This document shows, piece after piece, positions 47,413 to 59,485 of a stretch of DNA of 64,000 bases. The first letter of the stretch is position 1. Each line of letters begins with the position of its first letter. Made by a program: the position numbers and the translations under genes. The notes beneath the pieces are model-generated. The model saw only the letters and a list, made by a program, of their open reading frames with translations, was not told the DNA's origin and did not search any database. Source of the stretch: Rotaria macrura (lineage: Eukaryota; Rotifera; Eurotatoria; Philodinida; Philodinidae); the NCBI GenBank assembly GCA_900239685.1, contig OENT01000565.1, forward strand, positions 33,947-97,946, given 5' to 3'.

Positions 47413-49673
47413 GTTAACATTCGTCAATCATATGAACAAAATGACAAATCAATCATCACTCAATGATTATTCACACATTGGCTAATCTCTCCTTTTTTTT
47501 TCTTTTTCTTCGTTCTTCGATACTTTTTTTTCCATGCTAATTCTCTCTATTTCACCAATCAAAATATAAACAGTAGCAAAAGAGGAAAATATGATTTTAT
47601 TGATTGGTTAGAAATTTTATTCTAAGACATGCTAAACAAGAAAAATAGCTATTGCAATATAGTACTGTACAAAACAACAGATGCCGAACTACAACATAAT
47701 GACTTTGCTTGCAATTAAGATTGATTTTCGTATTAAGGCACAATCATCAAGACAAATAGAAAGAGAGAGAAAGAGCGAATGAAAGAGATTTCAAAGCAAT
47801 GCATACATCTCAAGTTAATATCAATGGGTCGAAAGAGAAAATTTCGATAAAACCATTGACTACATAATACTAGTCTCTTCATATGAACGCAAACGTATTC
47901 AATATTAACAACAATAAGTATAAAGAAGTTTCACCAATGAATGTCTTCAAGTAGTAGTTGGCTATGTCGTGTTGAAGGAGACTGAACTCATCATTACGAA
48001 TCTCGAAGTTCGTCGAACGTGATCGTTTAATTTTCAAATAAGTCAAATTGAAATATATGTAACACGAATCTTTGTCACACGAATAGAAATTTCTAGCGAA
48101 GCTTATGATATGAAAGAACATATATGGTCAATAGATAGATGATAGACTTTTGTTTGTATTTGGATTTTCTCAAGATTGTGATATGCAAAGAGAAGTTACA
48201 ATGATTTCCTTGAAATTTTCCATTATTTGATTTGAACAAAAAATTTTATTTTCACAAAAAAGAAAATAAGAAAAAGAAACCGTTGAAAATAATTCAAGGT
48301 TTTTCATTACATTTCACTCTTAATAGATATTCTGATCATATGATTCTCGACGTCTCCTCTTTTTCTTGCCTCTATCTGTTAAATAGTATGTATGGTGTTT
48401 TCTATTGACATATTTCTTATTAGTTATCTTAATTGTCTGCTGGCCAGATCTTTTGTTATTCTTGAATAATGATTAAAATAACTGAGTATGCATATATTTG
48501 ATCTCAATCTTCTGACAGATACCATTTTATTCTTGTTCATTATCAACTGTTCCGCCCATATTTAGAGTAATTCACATCTCAATATATGTATATACATAGA
48601 CACACAATTTCCCTATTCAATTATCAGAGAAGCAAATCAACAAAGTGTAAACAGTGTTGATAATTCGTTATTCGATGTTAACTAAGCGAACATAACGAGT
48701 AGAATGGAATGGAAAGTATTGTTCTTGTTAGAAGAGTCGCTTATTTCGTTCGATTCGTTAAATATAATGACATTTACACGTCGATTCGTCTTCTTCTTCA
48801 ATTTTTTTTCTTATACAAAAAAAAAACAAAATAGAATAAATCAAATTAAGTGGAATTAATTAAATGTGAGTGCCATCATCGATATTTCGATTTGTTTGTT
48901 CGAACATGCATAAAATAAATATCTTCCATTATCCGATGAACAATATTAGACAATTGAGTCAGATTTTTGTTTTTTCATTCTTCTTTATGTCTTGCTCGTA
49001 GAGACACGACTTAACACGCAAATCAAAAGTCAATAGAGAAAATAAATCGATGAATCTCTAAGAAAACAATCATAACTGACTCGTGTCCGCCTATGCTTGT
49101 TTTCTTGAATAAACAAACTAATCAATGATAAACTATTGAAATTTTCAATATCATATCTATACACACTTACTGTTGATCGTTGATGTTTGTCATGATATTT
49201 CGATAGTGTTGAACTTTTTTCTACATTTCTCGAATTCTAGACATATTCGAAACAAAAAATATCATCTAAACGATGCCATCGAAGAAGACAGTAGCACGTT
49301 CGAATGACTTTGTACGAGTGACATTTTCAAAACGATCTCATATTCTTCAGATTTTTTTTTCTACTGCTTTTTTAACGTTCGTTTGTTCGTATTATCATAC
49401 GTTATTGCTCTGAATTTAATGACAATCGGTATCTCAATTCTAGTTACAAATATTCGTTTGTTTTTTATTTCATATATAAATATGCATATGTATATATAAA
49501 CGAGAAAGAAAAAAAAAGCAATACACAAATATAAGAAGAAGATTAATCGATCATGTAGGACAGTTACGGAAAAGAAAAGAAACAGAGTAGAAGACAAAAA
49601 AAAAGACAACTCGTAGGAATGCTTCACTATTGTATTCATGTAAAACAAAAAGACAAAACAAAAAATTTCTAAA
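47413..49673. other. Interval between the TOX-like and Q-rich genes
   Basis: About 2.3 kb of AT-rich DNA upstream of the TOX start and downstream of the Q-rich gene's stop. No coding exon or repeat is supported. It should include the TOX 5' UTR and promoter. Confidence 0.5.
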
Positions 49674-52600
49674 TTAAGATGTCGATGCTCGATTGCTATA
49701 TGCAGCATAGGCTCGTTGCGCTGCACTTGCTGCTGATGATGAAACAGTCGGTGGAGCTGATATAGTCACTGTCGATTGTTGATTAGTATTATTCTAAAAC
49801 GAAAAAGAAATGAATGAAAAATTTTACGACGCCATAAATCAATATTAAAAATCGATTCTATTGTTAACTTAGTCTCCTTGTAAATCCTATGATTTGTCGA
49901 GATTAGCAAAAAATCAACTTAGAAACTTATAGTCGAATTAATGTTTCCTTCTTTTTTTTCCTGACTTTTTATATAGAATTAGAGACACTTGAGTTTGATA
50001 CCTGACAATTGAATTGATGCGACGAAGATGTATAGTTGACCATTGGATACATTGTAAGCATGTGCGTATGTGTTACATATTGGTCTGCAAATGGTACTAA
50101 TAAAATTAGGAGGATAGACGCAAGGTTATTCTCAACTTTCTCAACTTGATTTTTGTTTTTCGCATTCGATAAGAAGAAAAGATAAGAATATATATTTCGA
50201 ATAAGAGCGACAGAAAAATCGATTTTGAGAATCATAGGTCAAAACTTTCTTTTCGTTTTTGTTTTCCGAATCCAAATAAGAAATAGTAGCTTATCGTAAC
50301 TGAGAAACTTACAACAATAGCCAATAAACACGTACACCATCATCGATTGTTGTTCACAAATACGACATAAATAAGGCGTTTTAAATAAAGACTTCATACA
50401 TATGTGTGTGTGTCTGTGATCAAGTCACTCCATGCTAGAAACAAGAATTAGGACGCAAAACGAACACATGACTATGTTTTGTATTTTTTGTAATGATTCT
50501 TATAAAATTCTACAATTAAGATTTCATGTAAAATATTCCTCATTTCGTATTCATTATCAATAGAAAGAAAATATGTTTCGAAAAATAGTCATTCTAGACA
50601 TACTCAGACGAGATGATTTCGTACTCACCGGCATTCCATTGTAACTAGTTGGTGGAATTTGTGATTGAGGAGAAACAGTTGTCGATGCGACTAAAGATGC
50701 AGCTACTTGCATTTGTGCATACCTGACATAGATAAAACAAAAATAAAAAACATATTAAGCATTCAACAAAATCTATTCGCATGGTGCCGAAGTAGGAGAA
50801 GTAAATTTCGATACACTTTACTTGATGATACAAACTGATGGAATCTTTTATCAATGAAATAGCAAAAAGTAAACAAAAAGATATCTGGTGTAAAATTGCT
50901 TGACAATCTCTATTGACGTCATAATCATTCAATAGAAACATACTATCAATAGACTGTCATATTTGCCAGACATTTTAGTTCTGGTTAATTAATTACATCG
51001 TTGATAATTCAATTGACAAAATAAATCGAACATTTCTACTTAATAACTGTTTCATGGAAAAAATGAATTCTTTTTTTTTCGAATAACCATAACGAATATC
51101 TTAAACAAGAATACAAAAAAAAAATACCCGTCTACTTTGATATTTTCGGAAGTGAAAAAGAAATACGCTATTAAGTTATTTCTAATACAATCGCAGATTT
51201 AGATCATCATCAGTTTTCAAACATAGTCTAGCTTACGAAGGAGCATATTCAAGTGTCACATCACTTTTAGATCGAGAATATGTGCAAACCATAGACCTCA
51301 CTTAGTTATTAAATACGCATTGAATGGTTTGTTGTCTAGTTATGAGCCTTTTACTCAATTTTGATCTATGGTCATAGGATTTTTTCCGAGGATCAGAATG
51401 ATCGAATTTCGAAGTTAAAATCTATTCATAGGCAGGCTTTACAAGCACTTGAAACTCCACACAAAATTTGAGCCCAGACCAGCGTATCCAAAGAAAAAGA
51501 TTTACATTTTAAAGAAAAATTTTGAAGAGTTTCTAGTGTTTATAAAAACCTAACCATGAACACGATTTCATTTCGAAATTTAATTATTCATATTGTCCGA
51601 AAAATCCTGTGGTCATTGATCAAAATCCGATGAAAGACTCATAAATCGGTAATAGACGACTAGTTAAACCAAACAAGTTGAGGGTATTTGATAACTCAGT
51701 GAGGTTTATCGTGTTTGCAAGTACTCGATCTAAAAGTGATATTACACCTGCATATGTTTCGTCATTAGATGAATTTAAAATAGCAGTCAAATACGACTAG
51801 CGAAAAACAAAATTAGAGGACGTATCAAATTCAAAAATGACAAGGACCTGTTTGTGTTTTAGTTAACATCATGAATTATGAATGGATGAAAAAGAGTACT
51901 TCTTTTGATATTCCTGTCTAAGAAATATTGAGTCTTCGATTTTGATAATCTTGAAAAACTTATCGAAATTCCCTAGTAAATAATAAACAATAGTGATATT
52001 CTAAAATCTAAGTAGAATAATATGTGACGAACAAAATATGTTTCGAAAATTTCATGTAAATCTTGTAAGTAGTACACACACACTATTGATCATGTTGCTA
52101 GCTACTATTGGGGTGGATATTTAAGATAATCAAGAATAAACTTCAACGCTCGAAAAACTAAAAAAGTATATCTTATAACTGAAGTTTCTTCAGAGATTTA
52201 CAAAGTACATTGAAATTTGAGGATACGTATAAAAGAAATGACATGTATTGGTTGGTATACATTTTTATCAGTTCAAAAATTACTTTTTCTTTCACTTGTT
52301 GCAATCCACAGAATGTGTTTTTTTTTTCAATTCATCTCCATTTAATAGTGAATTGAAACAAACAGGTTTAAATCTCACGATGTTGTTCAATTGCCTTTCT
52401 TTACTACACTGAGTGAAAATACCCGTCGGAGAAAAGTATTCTATACATCAGATGTCAGAATCATGATATGAGAAAAATTGATACTTTATTCAAGAACGTA
52501 ATATGAGCAGAGATTATACCATTGATGATATGCAGCTATTTGTGATACATCATATCCAGCATTTATCCTGAAATAGTAACAAATGAAAAAGAATGGAATC

Positions 52601-53647
52601 GATTCATTACAAATATTTCTTACCATTGTTGCATCCATGCTTGTTGTGCATCACTAACTGATTTTGTTAAATCATTCGTTGTTGGCGGTTTGAAATTTGT
52701 TTGTTGTTGATTCCAAACATTTTGCGTTGTAGCTGTGAATGCAGCTGCTTGTTGCATTACTTGTAGTTGTTGTTGTTTAGCTTGTAATTTTTGTTGAAAT
52801 CCCTAATGAATTAGGGAATAATTAAACAACAAAAAACATCATTCGATTTTAACATACAATTAAATACTGCTGTTGTTCAGTTGTTATTTGTGTACCTGAT
52901 TGTTGTGCAAGCATGGCTTGTTGTAAAGCAGTTGTATATTGATTATATTCGATATGATATTCACTACTTGCTTTAGCATAAATGATAGCTGGATTCGTTT
53001 CAGATTCGACTGTTGGTTGAGGTTTCCATTGAGATGATGTATCGGCAGGGAAAGATAGTTGTTTTTCAGATACATCAAAATTAGGATTTAGATTTGGATT
53101 TTCATTATCGGGATTAGACCAACCACCACTTTGAGAAGAAAAAAAATGTATAGATTGCTTTACTATTAAAACGTATGATGTGAAAGAAAAATTCAATTAA
53201 ATTACCAATCGCTATCTTGATTCTCATCCCATGATAAACGTTCCATCATATGGCAACGTTGTTTATAATCGTGAAAATTTTTCATTCGAGTATTTACATC
53301 AAGTTCATTAATTGTTCCATTCGAATTGATAAGTGGCATCGGTGGTGAACGTAATTGACTGGAATCAAATGAACTTAAATCTATGTTCATTAAATTTGGT
53401 GGTAAATCATCATATTCATTAATCCATTCATTTGCACCATCACCAATAAAATTTTCATATTCATCAAGAACAGGATACTGTGGTACTGAAAAAAGGAAAA
53501 ATATATATTGAATTAAATTCATCTGTTTTAACACGCAGTAGACGAAACGGTAGTTAATCAGACGAGAAAAATGAAAACTTAGATGTTTCTAAAAATCGAT
53601 TAGCTCTGGAATGTATTTGTGTACTTACAGATATCTATTCTATTCAT
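49674..53647 (-). CDS. Unrecognised glutamine-rich protein
   Basis: Seven phase-compatible exons, 336 residues: 53647-53629, 53485-53206, 53128-52858, 52802-52624, 52567-52520, 50722-50629, 49793-49674. I do not recognise the family. The N-terminal part is acidic and ordered-looking (YPVLDEYENFIGDG, DYKQRCHMMERLSWDENQDSD). The middle is Gln/Ala-rich with repeated Trp (QQAWMQQW, AAYHQW), and the C-terminus is Ser/Thr/Pro/Ala-rich, ending SAASAAQRAYAAYSNRASTS. There is no membrane segment or signal peptide. Composition suggests a nuclear or RNA-associated protein with a disordered tail, but that is inference. An alternative exon near 50068-49988 (with QYVTHTHMLTMYPMVN) could be included if a further weak exon around 50.3 kb is real. 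The 1.8 kb intron holds a foldback element. Confidence 0.7.
51234..51770. mobile_element. Foldback element in the large intron of the Q-rich gene
   Basis: Arms of about 160 nt: ATCACTTTTAGATCGAG on the left pairs with CTCGATCTAAAAGTGAT on the right, with further pairing through CCTCACTTAGTTAT/ATAACTCAGTGAGG and GATTTTTTCCGAG/CGAAAAATCCT. No coding capacity and no clear target-site duplication. Confidence 0.72.
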
Positions 53648-54315
53648 CGACAGTTCTATGAATGATGCGACAGAACATGCAAAATATTTCCTACAACAGA
53701 ATCAGAAGTTTGAAACGAAAAACTACAGTTTTTCAAAAGTACTCGATGTATTTCACTTTACATGGTGTTTCAAATTGTTTTTCTTACATTAGCTAGATCT
53801 ACCATCAATAAAACCTTTCTGGCTCAGAAATTAAATTGAGAGGATGTTGTTGTGGGTGAATAAGGGCCTTATAGTAATCAAAGCAGTCCGTCGTATCGAG
53901 AAATTTATTATACCTTATGTTCAATTAAATAAAGTACAGTATAGGTAAAGGAACCGCTGTAATCCGTATCTGCCTCTAGACCATACCTTCATCCACACCC
54001 ACCCCTCAAACAATAGCCAATAGCACGTCTGAGGGTTTACCGTACGTGGATCACAGGCATCTATCTTTTTTAGTATGTTCTTTCGACATTTTCTGTCTTT
54101 CCATTCAATTTTCGAAATTTTCTTTTTCAAACCCTTCTTAAAATGACCTCATTGGAACCACAACAAAACTTTTATGTTTTTTTCTTTACGATCAATCAAA
54201 TCATTTTTAAAAATGGACCGAAAATTCCCGTCTTCCAAAGGAATGACACGTATATTCGAAATCAAGTTGAAATGTAAGATAGTAATGTTTAATACAAGTT
54301 TCAAATAGTAGTGAT

Positions 54316-55062
54316 TAGGGGTGGGAAGTTACCGTTACTTGGTAACGTAACGGTAACGGAAAAGTTACCAGTTACCAGGTAACGGAGTAACTGTTCCCGT
54401 TACCAGTTACTTAGTAACGGAGTAACGGAAAAAATTATTCTTGCTATAACTTAGCAGGAATACAAATTTTAGAAAAAACAGCGCAATTCTATAAAGGTTG
54501 ACGAAAGTAAATCGAGGACGGGGAATCCGAATCCGCTTTCAGAATTCAAAAATATTGAAGTACGTTTTCTCGGCTAAGGGAAAGTATTTTTGAGAGAATT
54601 AGCGGATATCATATTCAGTTTCACTCAAATCCCTTCATTTAGCCCAGAAAACATACTTCAATATTTTTGAATTCTGATTGCAGATTCGGATTCCCCGACC
54701 CCGATTTACTTTCGTCAACCGTTAAAATATTCGCTTACTTTCTCAAAAATACCTTTCCTTAGCCCAGAAAACGTACTTCAATATTTTTGAATTCTGATTG
54801 CAGATTCGGATTCCACGTCCCCGATTCACTTTCGTCAACCTTTATAGAATTGCGCTGTTTTTTCTAAAATTTGTATTCCTGCTAAGTTATAGCAAGAATA
54901 ATTTTTTCCGTTACTCCGTTACTAAGTAACTGGTAGCGGCCCGTTACCGTTACTTGGTAACTGGTAACGGGAACAGTTACTCCGTTACCGGGTAACTGGT
55001 AACTTTTCCGTTACCGTTACCTGGTAACGTAACGGGTCGGTAACGGTAACTTCCCACCCCTA
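54316..55062. mobile_element. hAT-type MITE with perfect 8-bp target-site duplication
   Basis: The 747-bp element begins TAGGGGTGGGAAGTTACCG and ends with its reverse complement, CGGTAACTTCCCACCCCTA. Perfect flanking duplications GTAGTGAT lie at 54308-54315 and 55063-55070. Both arms consist of many GTAACGG/CCGTTAC repeats and then a shared unique block (AAAAATTATTCTTGCTATAA). Inside, an approximately 80-bp segment starting AGCCCAGAAAAC is duplicated in direct orientation at 54641-54720 and 54761-54840, and also occurs inverted near 54.5 kb. No transposase is encoded, so it would need a hAT transposase in trans. It sits between the Q-rich gene and the DEAD-box gene. Confidence 0.92.
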
Positions 55063-55309
55063 GTAGTGATTCATTGAATACGGAAACAGTGGGTACGATA
55101 CATAGATCTGTATGTATACATAAGAAGAAAATAGAACTGCAATAGCATATTATCTTTAAAAATATACAAGTCATTCAATGATAAATATTGTGTCTCATTA
55201 AGTTTTCAGACATTTCTTTCATAACAATGAGTAATTCATTTTATTTACGATCGATTCTTGTGTTAGCGATAAACTGATGATGAATCTCTCGGTTATGTTT
55301 AAAACAATT

Positions 55310-57914
55310 TCATTCATTTGTCTTACATCCTACATTGGCTACCCATTTATTAAAACCATGTTTTCGTCCAATTTGAAGTATTACTGGATGTATCACAGAA
55401 CCAGCAACGTCCAATATATTTATAAGTGCTGGTGCATGTTTAGCATCTTCATTTGAAAAAAATGTAAATGCTATACTACATGTAGCTAGTCGTATAAGTC
55501 TATGTTTATAAACAGCATCTGATGTTGGATAATCATAATTAATTATAAACCGTACATCATCAACATCTATTTGAAATTCAATACGTATATTAATCGATAC
55601 ATGTTAAAACAATGGGAAAAAAACGTTTACCATAACTTCTCGAAGCAACATCAGTAGAAAGTAAGAGTACATTTGAATTTTCACGAAATTCTATAAGAAA
55701 ATAAAAGAAAGAACGTATTTGTCTTGAAAATTGTTTTTTGTGTTTGTTATCTAAAATCAACCTCGAAGAATTTCATTTCTCATTTTTTGATTTATTGAAC
55801 CATGTAAAATTAAAGCTTTGTATCCATTTTGATCGAGATCTTTATTTAAACGAATAATTTTATCACGTGTACGAACGAATATAATCGTTTTTCGTAATGC
55901 TGAATATGCACAAACATCATCAAGTATTCGAAAAAGATTTTGTTTCTTTTGTTGTTCGGTTGGACAAAAATCGACTATTTGTTGAACATTTAAATGTACA
56001 GATGTTTGAGGTAGTTCACATAGATAACCCACATGAGCATGAACATAATTTGTCAAGTAATTGTCAGCGAAAGATTTTATGAATTTTTGTGATGTTGTTG
56101 AGAATATAGACATTTGAACTTGTTGTTGTATTTTATCATCACTAAAAAGATAATCGAGTTCGTTTTGAACTTTAAACAACAAAAGTATATTTTGAATAAT
56201 CTACAAAATTTCTATGGAAATGGTAACAATTGTGAGGATATTTCGAATCATTTTTCGTAGGATCTTGATAGAGATGTGGGATTTTCACTATTTGAATGAG
56301 AAAAAACGAGTTTGTTTTACAAAATACAGATGTTTATCTAATTTAGAAGTTGAGTTTTGTTGTGAAGAAATCAGAAGAAAATTTCAACATGAAACTTGAA
56401 TATATAATGATACTTTAGTTGTCTCTATCTTGGTTCAATCACAAGTTATTCTAAAAATACTCACTCTACTTTCAATTTGAAATGAATTTTAAGTAACTAC
56501 AACTGATAAAATCTTTGATTCATGATAGAGAAATGATATTTCAATCGAATGAGGGTGTGTAATGAAAGTTCTAGTTGTAGTCATTGTACTGTTGAAAACT
56601 TGTCAGAGATAGTGGCTATTTGTTTTTAATCTAGACCAAATAGTTCGCTGTTTGTAGATTTATCAACATAGAATCCTAGGTAGTTTTGGTTGTCAAATAA
56701 GATTTTATTGATAACGACGTCCTATACTTGTAAGAAATACCTTCAAAGAATAATTTACGATAAACATATCGTTATCGAGAGACGAAACTCGTCATAGATT
56801 CTATACGTTCTTCTTTAATTAACTTGAAAGGCAGTTCAACATTTCAGTGATTCTATATTGGTCAATTAGATATCCAATTCTGAAAAGTAACTTGACATGT
56901 GCATTCAAAAAAACCACGAATCAATAACATGAATTCATAACACTTCGAATGAAATCGTATTCAACATTTCTATATCAATATAATTTCAGACTGTATGTCA
57001 ATTATATTTCTAATTTATTCTTTAAAATCTCATATTGACATGCGTTCGTTTGTAATACTTATTACACTTACTTGATTGGTTTAAAATTATCAAGAATCTT
57101 TCGAAGTTGTGCTTCAAAGTCTAAATCAAACATTTTGTCAATATCATTGAGTACAATAAACGTAACATGATGAAAATTTAGAAATTTTTGTTCTTCTATT
57201 TCAAGTATTCTATTCGGTGTACATATATAAACACGACGTCCATCACGAAATTCATCGATTTGCTTCTCATATTCATCACCGTTCAAAATACATAACGATT
57301 TTATACCAAATAAATTGAAATATGGCTGAGTAATAGTATTGATTTGTTGTAACGATTCGTGAGTTCCCGTTAAAATAATAGCGACAGCATTTTCATTCGG
57401 CTGTTTACAAATTTGAAAGATAAGTGGCAGAGTAAACTAAATGTTGATGTGTATAAAAAGAAATTCTTTCCATCATTAATTTCTTCTTTTCGACTTACGG
57501 CAAGCGTTTTTCCACTGCCAGAACTTGATATACCAACAAGATTTCGATTTTCATTGAGAACAGGCCAAGCTATCGACTGAATTGGAGTCGGTAGATCGAA
57601 TTCATCGACTTCAAATTGTTTGAAGATTTTTTCTATCAATTACAAGATGATTCGATTGGTCAACGAAAAGAAAAATAAATGAATGAATGAATCATTTCTC
57701 GAATTTGATTACCGGTAAAATTAGTGTCACTAAATTGTAGCCAAGGACGTATACCAGCAGCATTTTCAACTTTAACATGAAATTCTGCACAAAATGACTG
57801 TACATCAGCAAGACTCGGAACTGTTCTCTGTTCGTCATTATTGATTGATTGTTCTTTTTCATCGTTCAAACTATTTGCTTTAGTTGGTTCTACTGATGGT
57901 TCGTTGTTCATCAT
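55310..57914 (-). CDS. DEAD-box helicase-like protein with degenerate motifs
   Basis: Exons: 57914-57713, 57632-57499, 57436-57072, about 56200 (or 56169)-55762, 55690-55631, 55566-55310. Overall order resembles the DDX5/DBP2 group. Preserved: Q motif PTPIQ, P-loop SSGSGKT, Ib-like TPNRILE, IV-like TIIFVRTRD, V-like STDVASRS, and INYDYP. Altered: motif II is NDID (about residues 209-212) in place of DEAD; motif Ia is TGTHES in place of PTREL; motif III is STT for SAT; motif VI is HRLIRLA in place of HRIGRTGR, losing the arginines that sense ATP. This predicts loss of ATP hydrolysis and perhaps a scaffold or RNA-binding role. The join between exon 3 (ending in phase 2) and exon 4 does not fit with the splice sites I can see, so a small exon is missing or there is a frameshift. 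Confidence 0.78.
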
Positions 57915-59485
57915 TGTACTGAAGTCAATTGCCGAGATAAAACAGTACCGTTTTGATTTGTTTTCTTCATGCCATGAGAGATAGATAAATGCCTTTTTAT
58001 ATTATTCGATAGAAAAAACTAACCAATCAGTAAAAATATAAGTTTCAACGATTGATGGCAGAAGTAGTCGAAACATTCAAAGTTGACATTTAAATGATTA
58101 TCACGTTTTCATGTGTGCTCAAGTCGTGATATGAATGAATGTGTGTACTTAATAAGTGCAATGAGAGTGCCGAATAGAAGTTGACATTGTTGCTTTTCCG
58201 GAAATATTGTCGAATGGAATTCAGAAGATACGGATCGTTAGAAATCTAGTGACAGGCATGATAGCATACTAACGAACTGCATCTGACTGGAAAAGAAAAA
58301 AAATACTCAGCATTCACATTTGAGTTAATCAAGAAAAAAAAGAAATAAGCTGTAACTTGCTTGATGACTTATTGTCGTAAGAAGACCCGTGTGAAGGACG
58401 TCGGTATATGTTTTGTCGTAAAATTTTATAGTCTAATTCTTTTTGAATGGTACTTCTTAACGGAAGGGAAGATCAGCTAAAGAAATCAGTTCAACTTGAG
58501 TATATACACTATGTAAATAATTGAAGATGATCTAAAGTGAGAAGTTTGTTATTTTGTGACATACTACATAGTATAGATGCTGCTACATTTATGCATGTGA
58601 GCACTTCACATTTTACACTTGATTTATTTCTTTTCGGTTACATTTGCACGATTCAGTAACAGAGAATTTATGATAAAAAAAATTCTACGTATGTTTGTTG
58701 CCTATGATAGGTTTGGGTATGAACGACTGCCGGAGACATGATTCAATCTATACCCATACCCAAAACATCGTGGATACATCAACCCATATGATAGTAGCAG
58801 CCAATATTTCAGACTGGAAAGAGGATAGAAACAGTTAGTTATGAGCAGTGTGCATGGTTAGTTGCATTCACTTACATATATTCATCTCATGAGTATAACG
58901 AGTCTTTTTTCCACTCAAAATAATACTTATGTAGTGTAAACGAGTGGTAAAATAAAGAACAAAATTCATCATGAAGTCTGAAAGATTGACAACTAGAGAT
59001 GGCTCATTTTATTTAAGAGAAATTTATGAAACAATAAAATTAAATCAATCATCTAGCATTTAATATGAAATAATCAAATTCCTCATAGAAAATTGTGTTT
59101 TAAAATAAAACGTTAACTGATTGATTTAATTTTCAGTGATAACTGTTACACTATACTTTGTGCAGCTAACCGATTAAAGAAAAAGAATGAAAGATGAAGG
59201 CATGGAAGTATGATTAATTTATGCAGTTGATTATACGCGTAATTAAAGCTTCCCATTAATGGTATACTTGAATATATTCATGAAGGAAGAGTATTTTCTA
59301 TTGAATTCATCTGAGTAATACTTATAATAATGCACATGAATACTGGCGACATCAAATAAGAAAAATATGTGCTTGGTTAACAGGCGCTTATTGCGTCAAT
59401 GCCAAGAACCAATTGTAATTATGGCAGGTTATGGATTGATTGATTAGGAAGTGTATAGTACGCAAATACCAAATAATCCTTTAAC
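57915..59485. other. Divergent intergenic region
   Basis: About 1.6 kb between the DEAD-box-like start (minus) and the PRPP synthetase start (plus). No exon, repeat or element is supported. Promoters of both genes should lie here. Confidence 0.5.

Noticed and set aside
50320-50420. Extra exon of the Q-rich gene (with LCRICEQQS)
   Set aside because: Phase would fit with the exon near 50.0 kb, but the acceptor is poor and skipping both gives a cleaner join.
54977-55174. 65-residue minus-strand frame
   Set aside because: Crosses the right end of the hAT MITE and consists partly of GTAACGG repeats.
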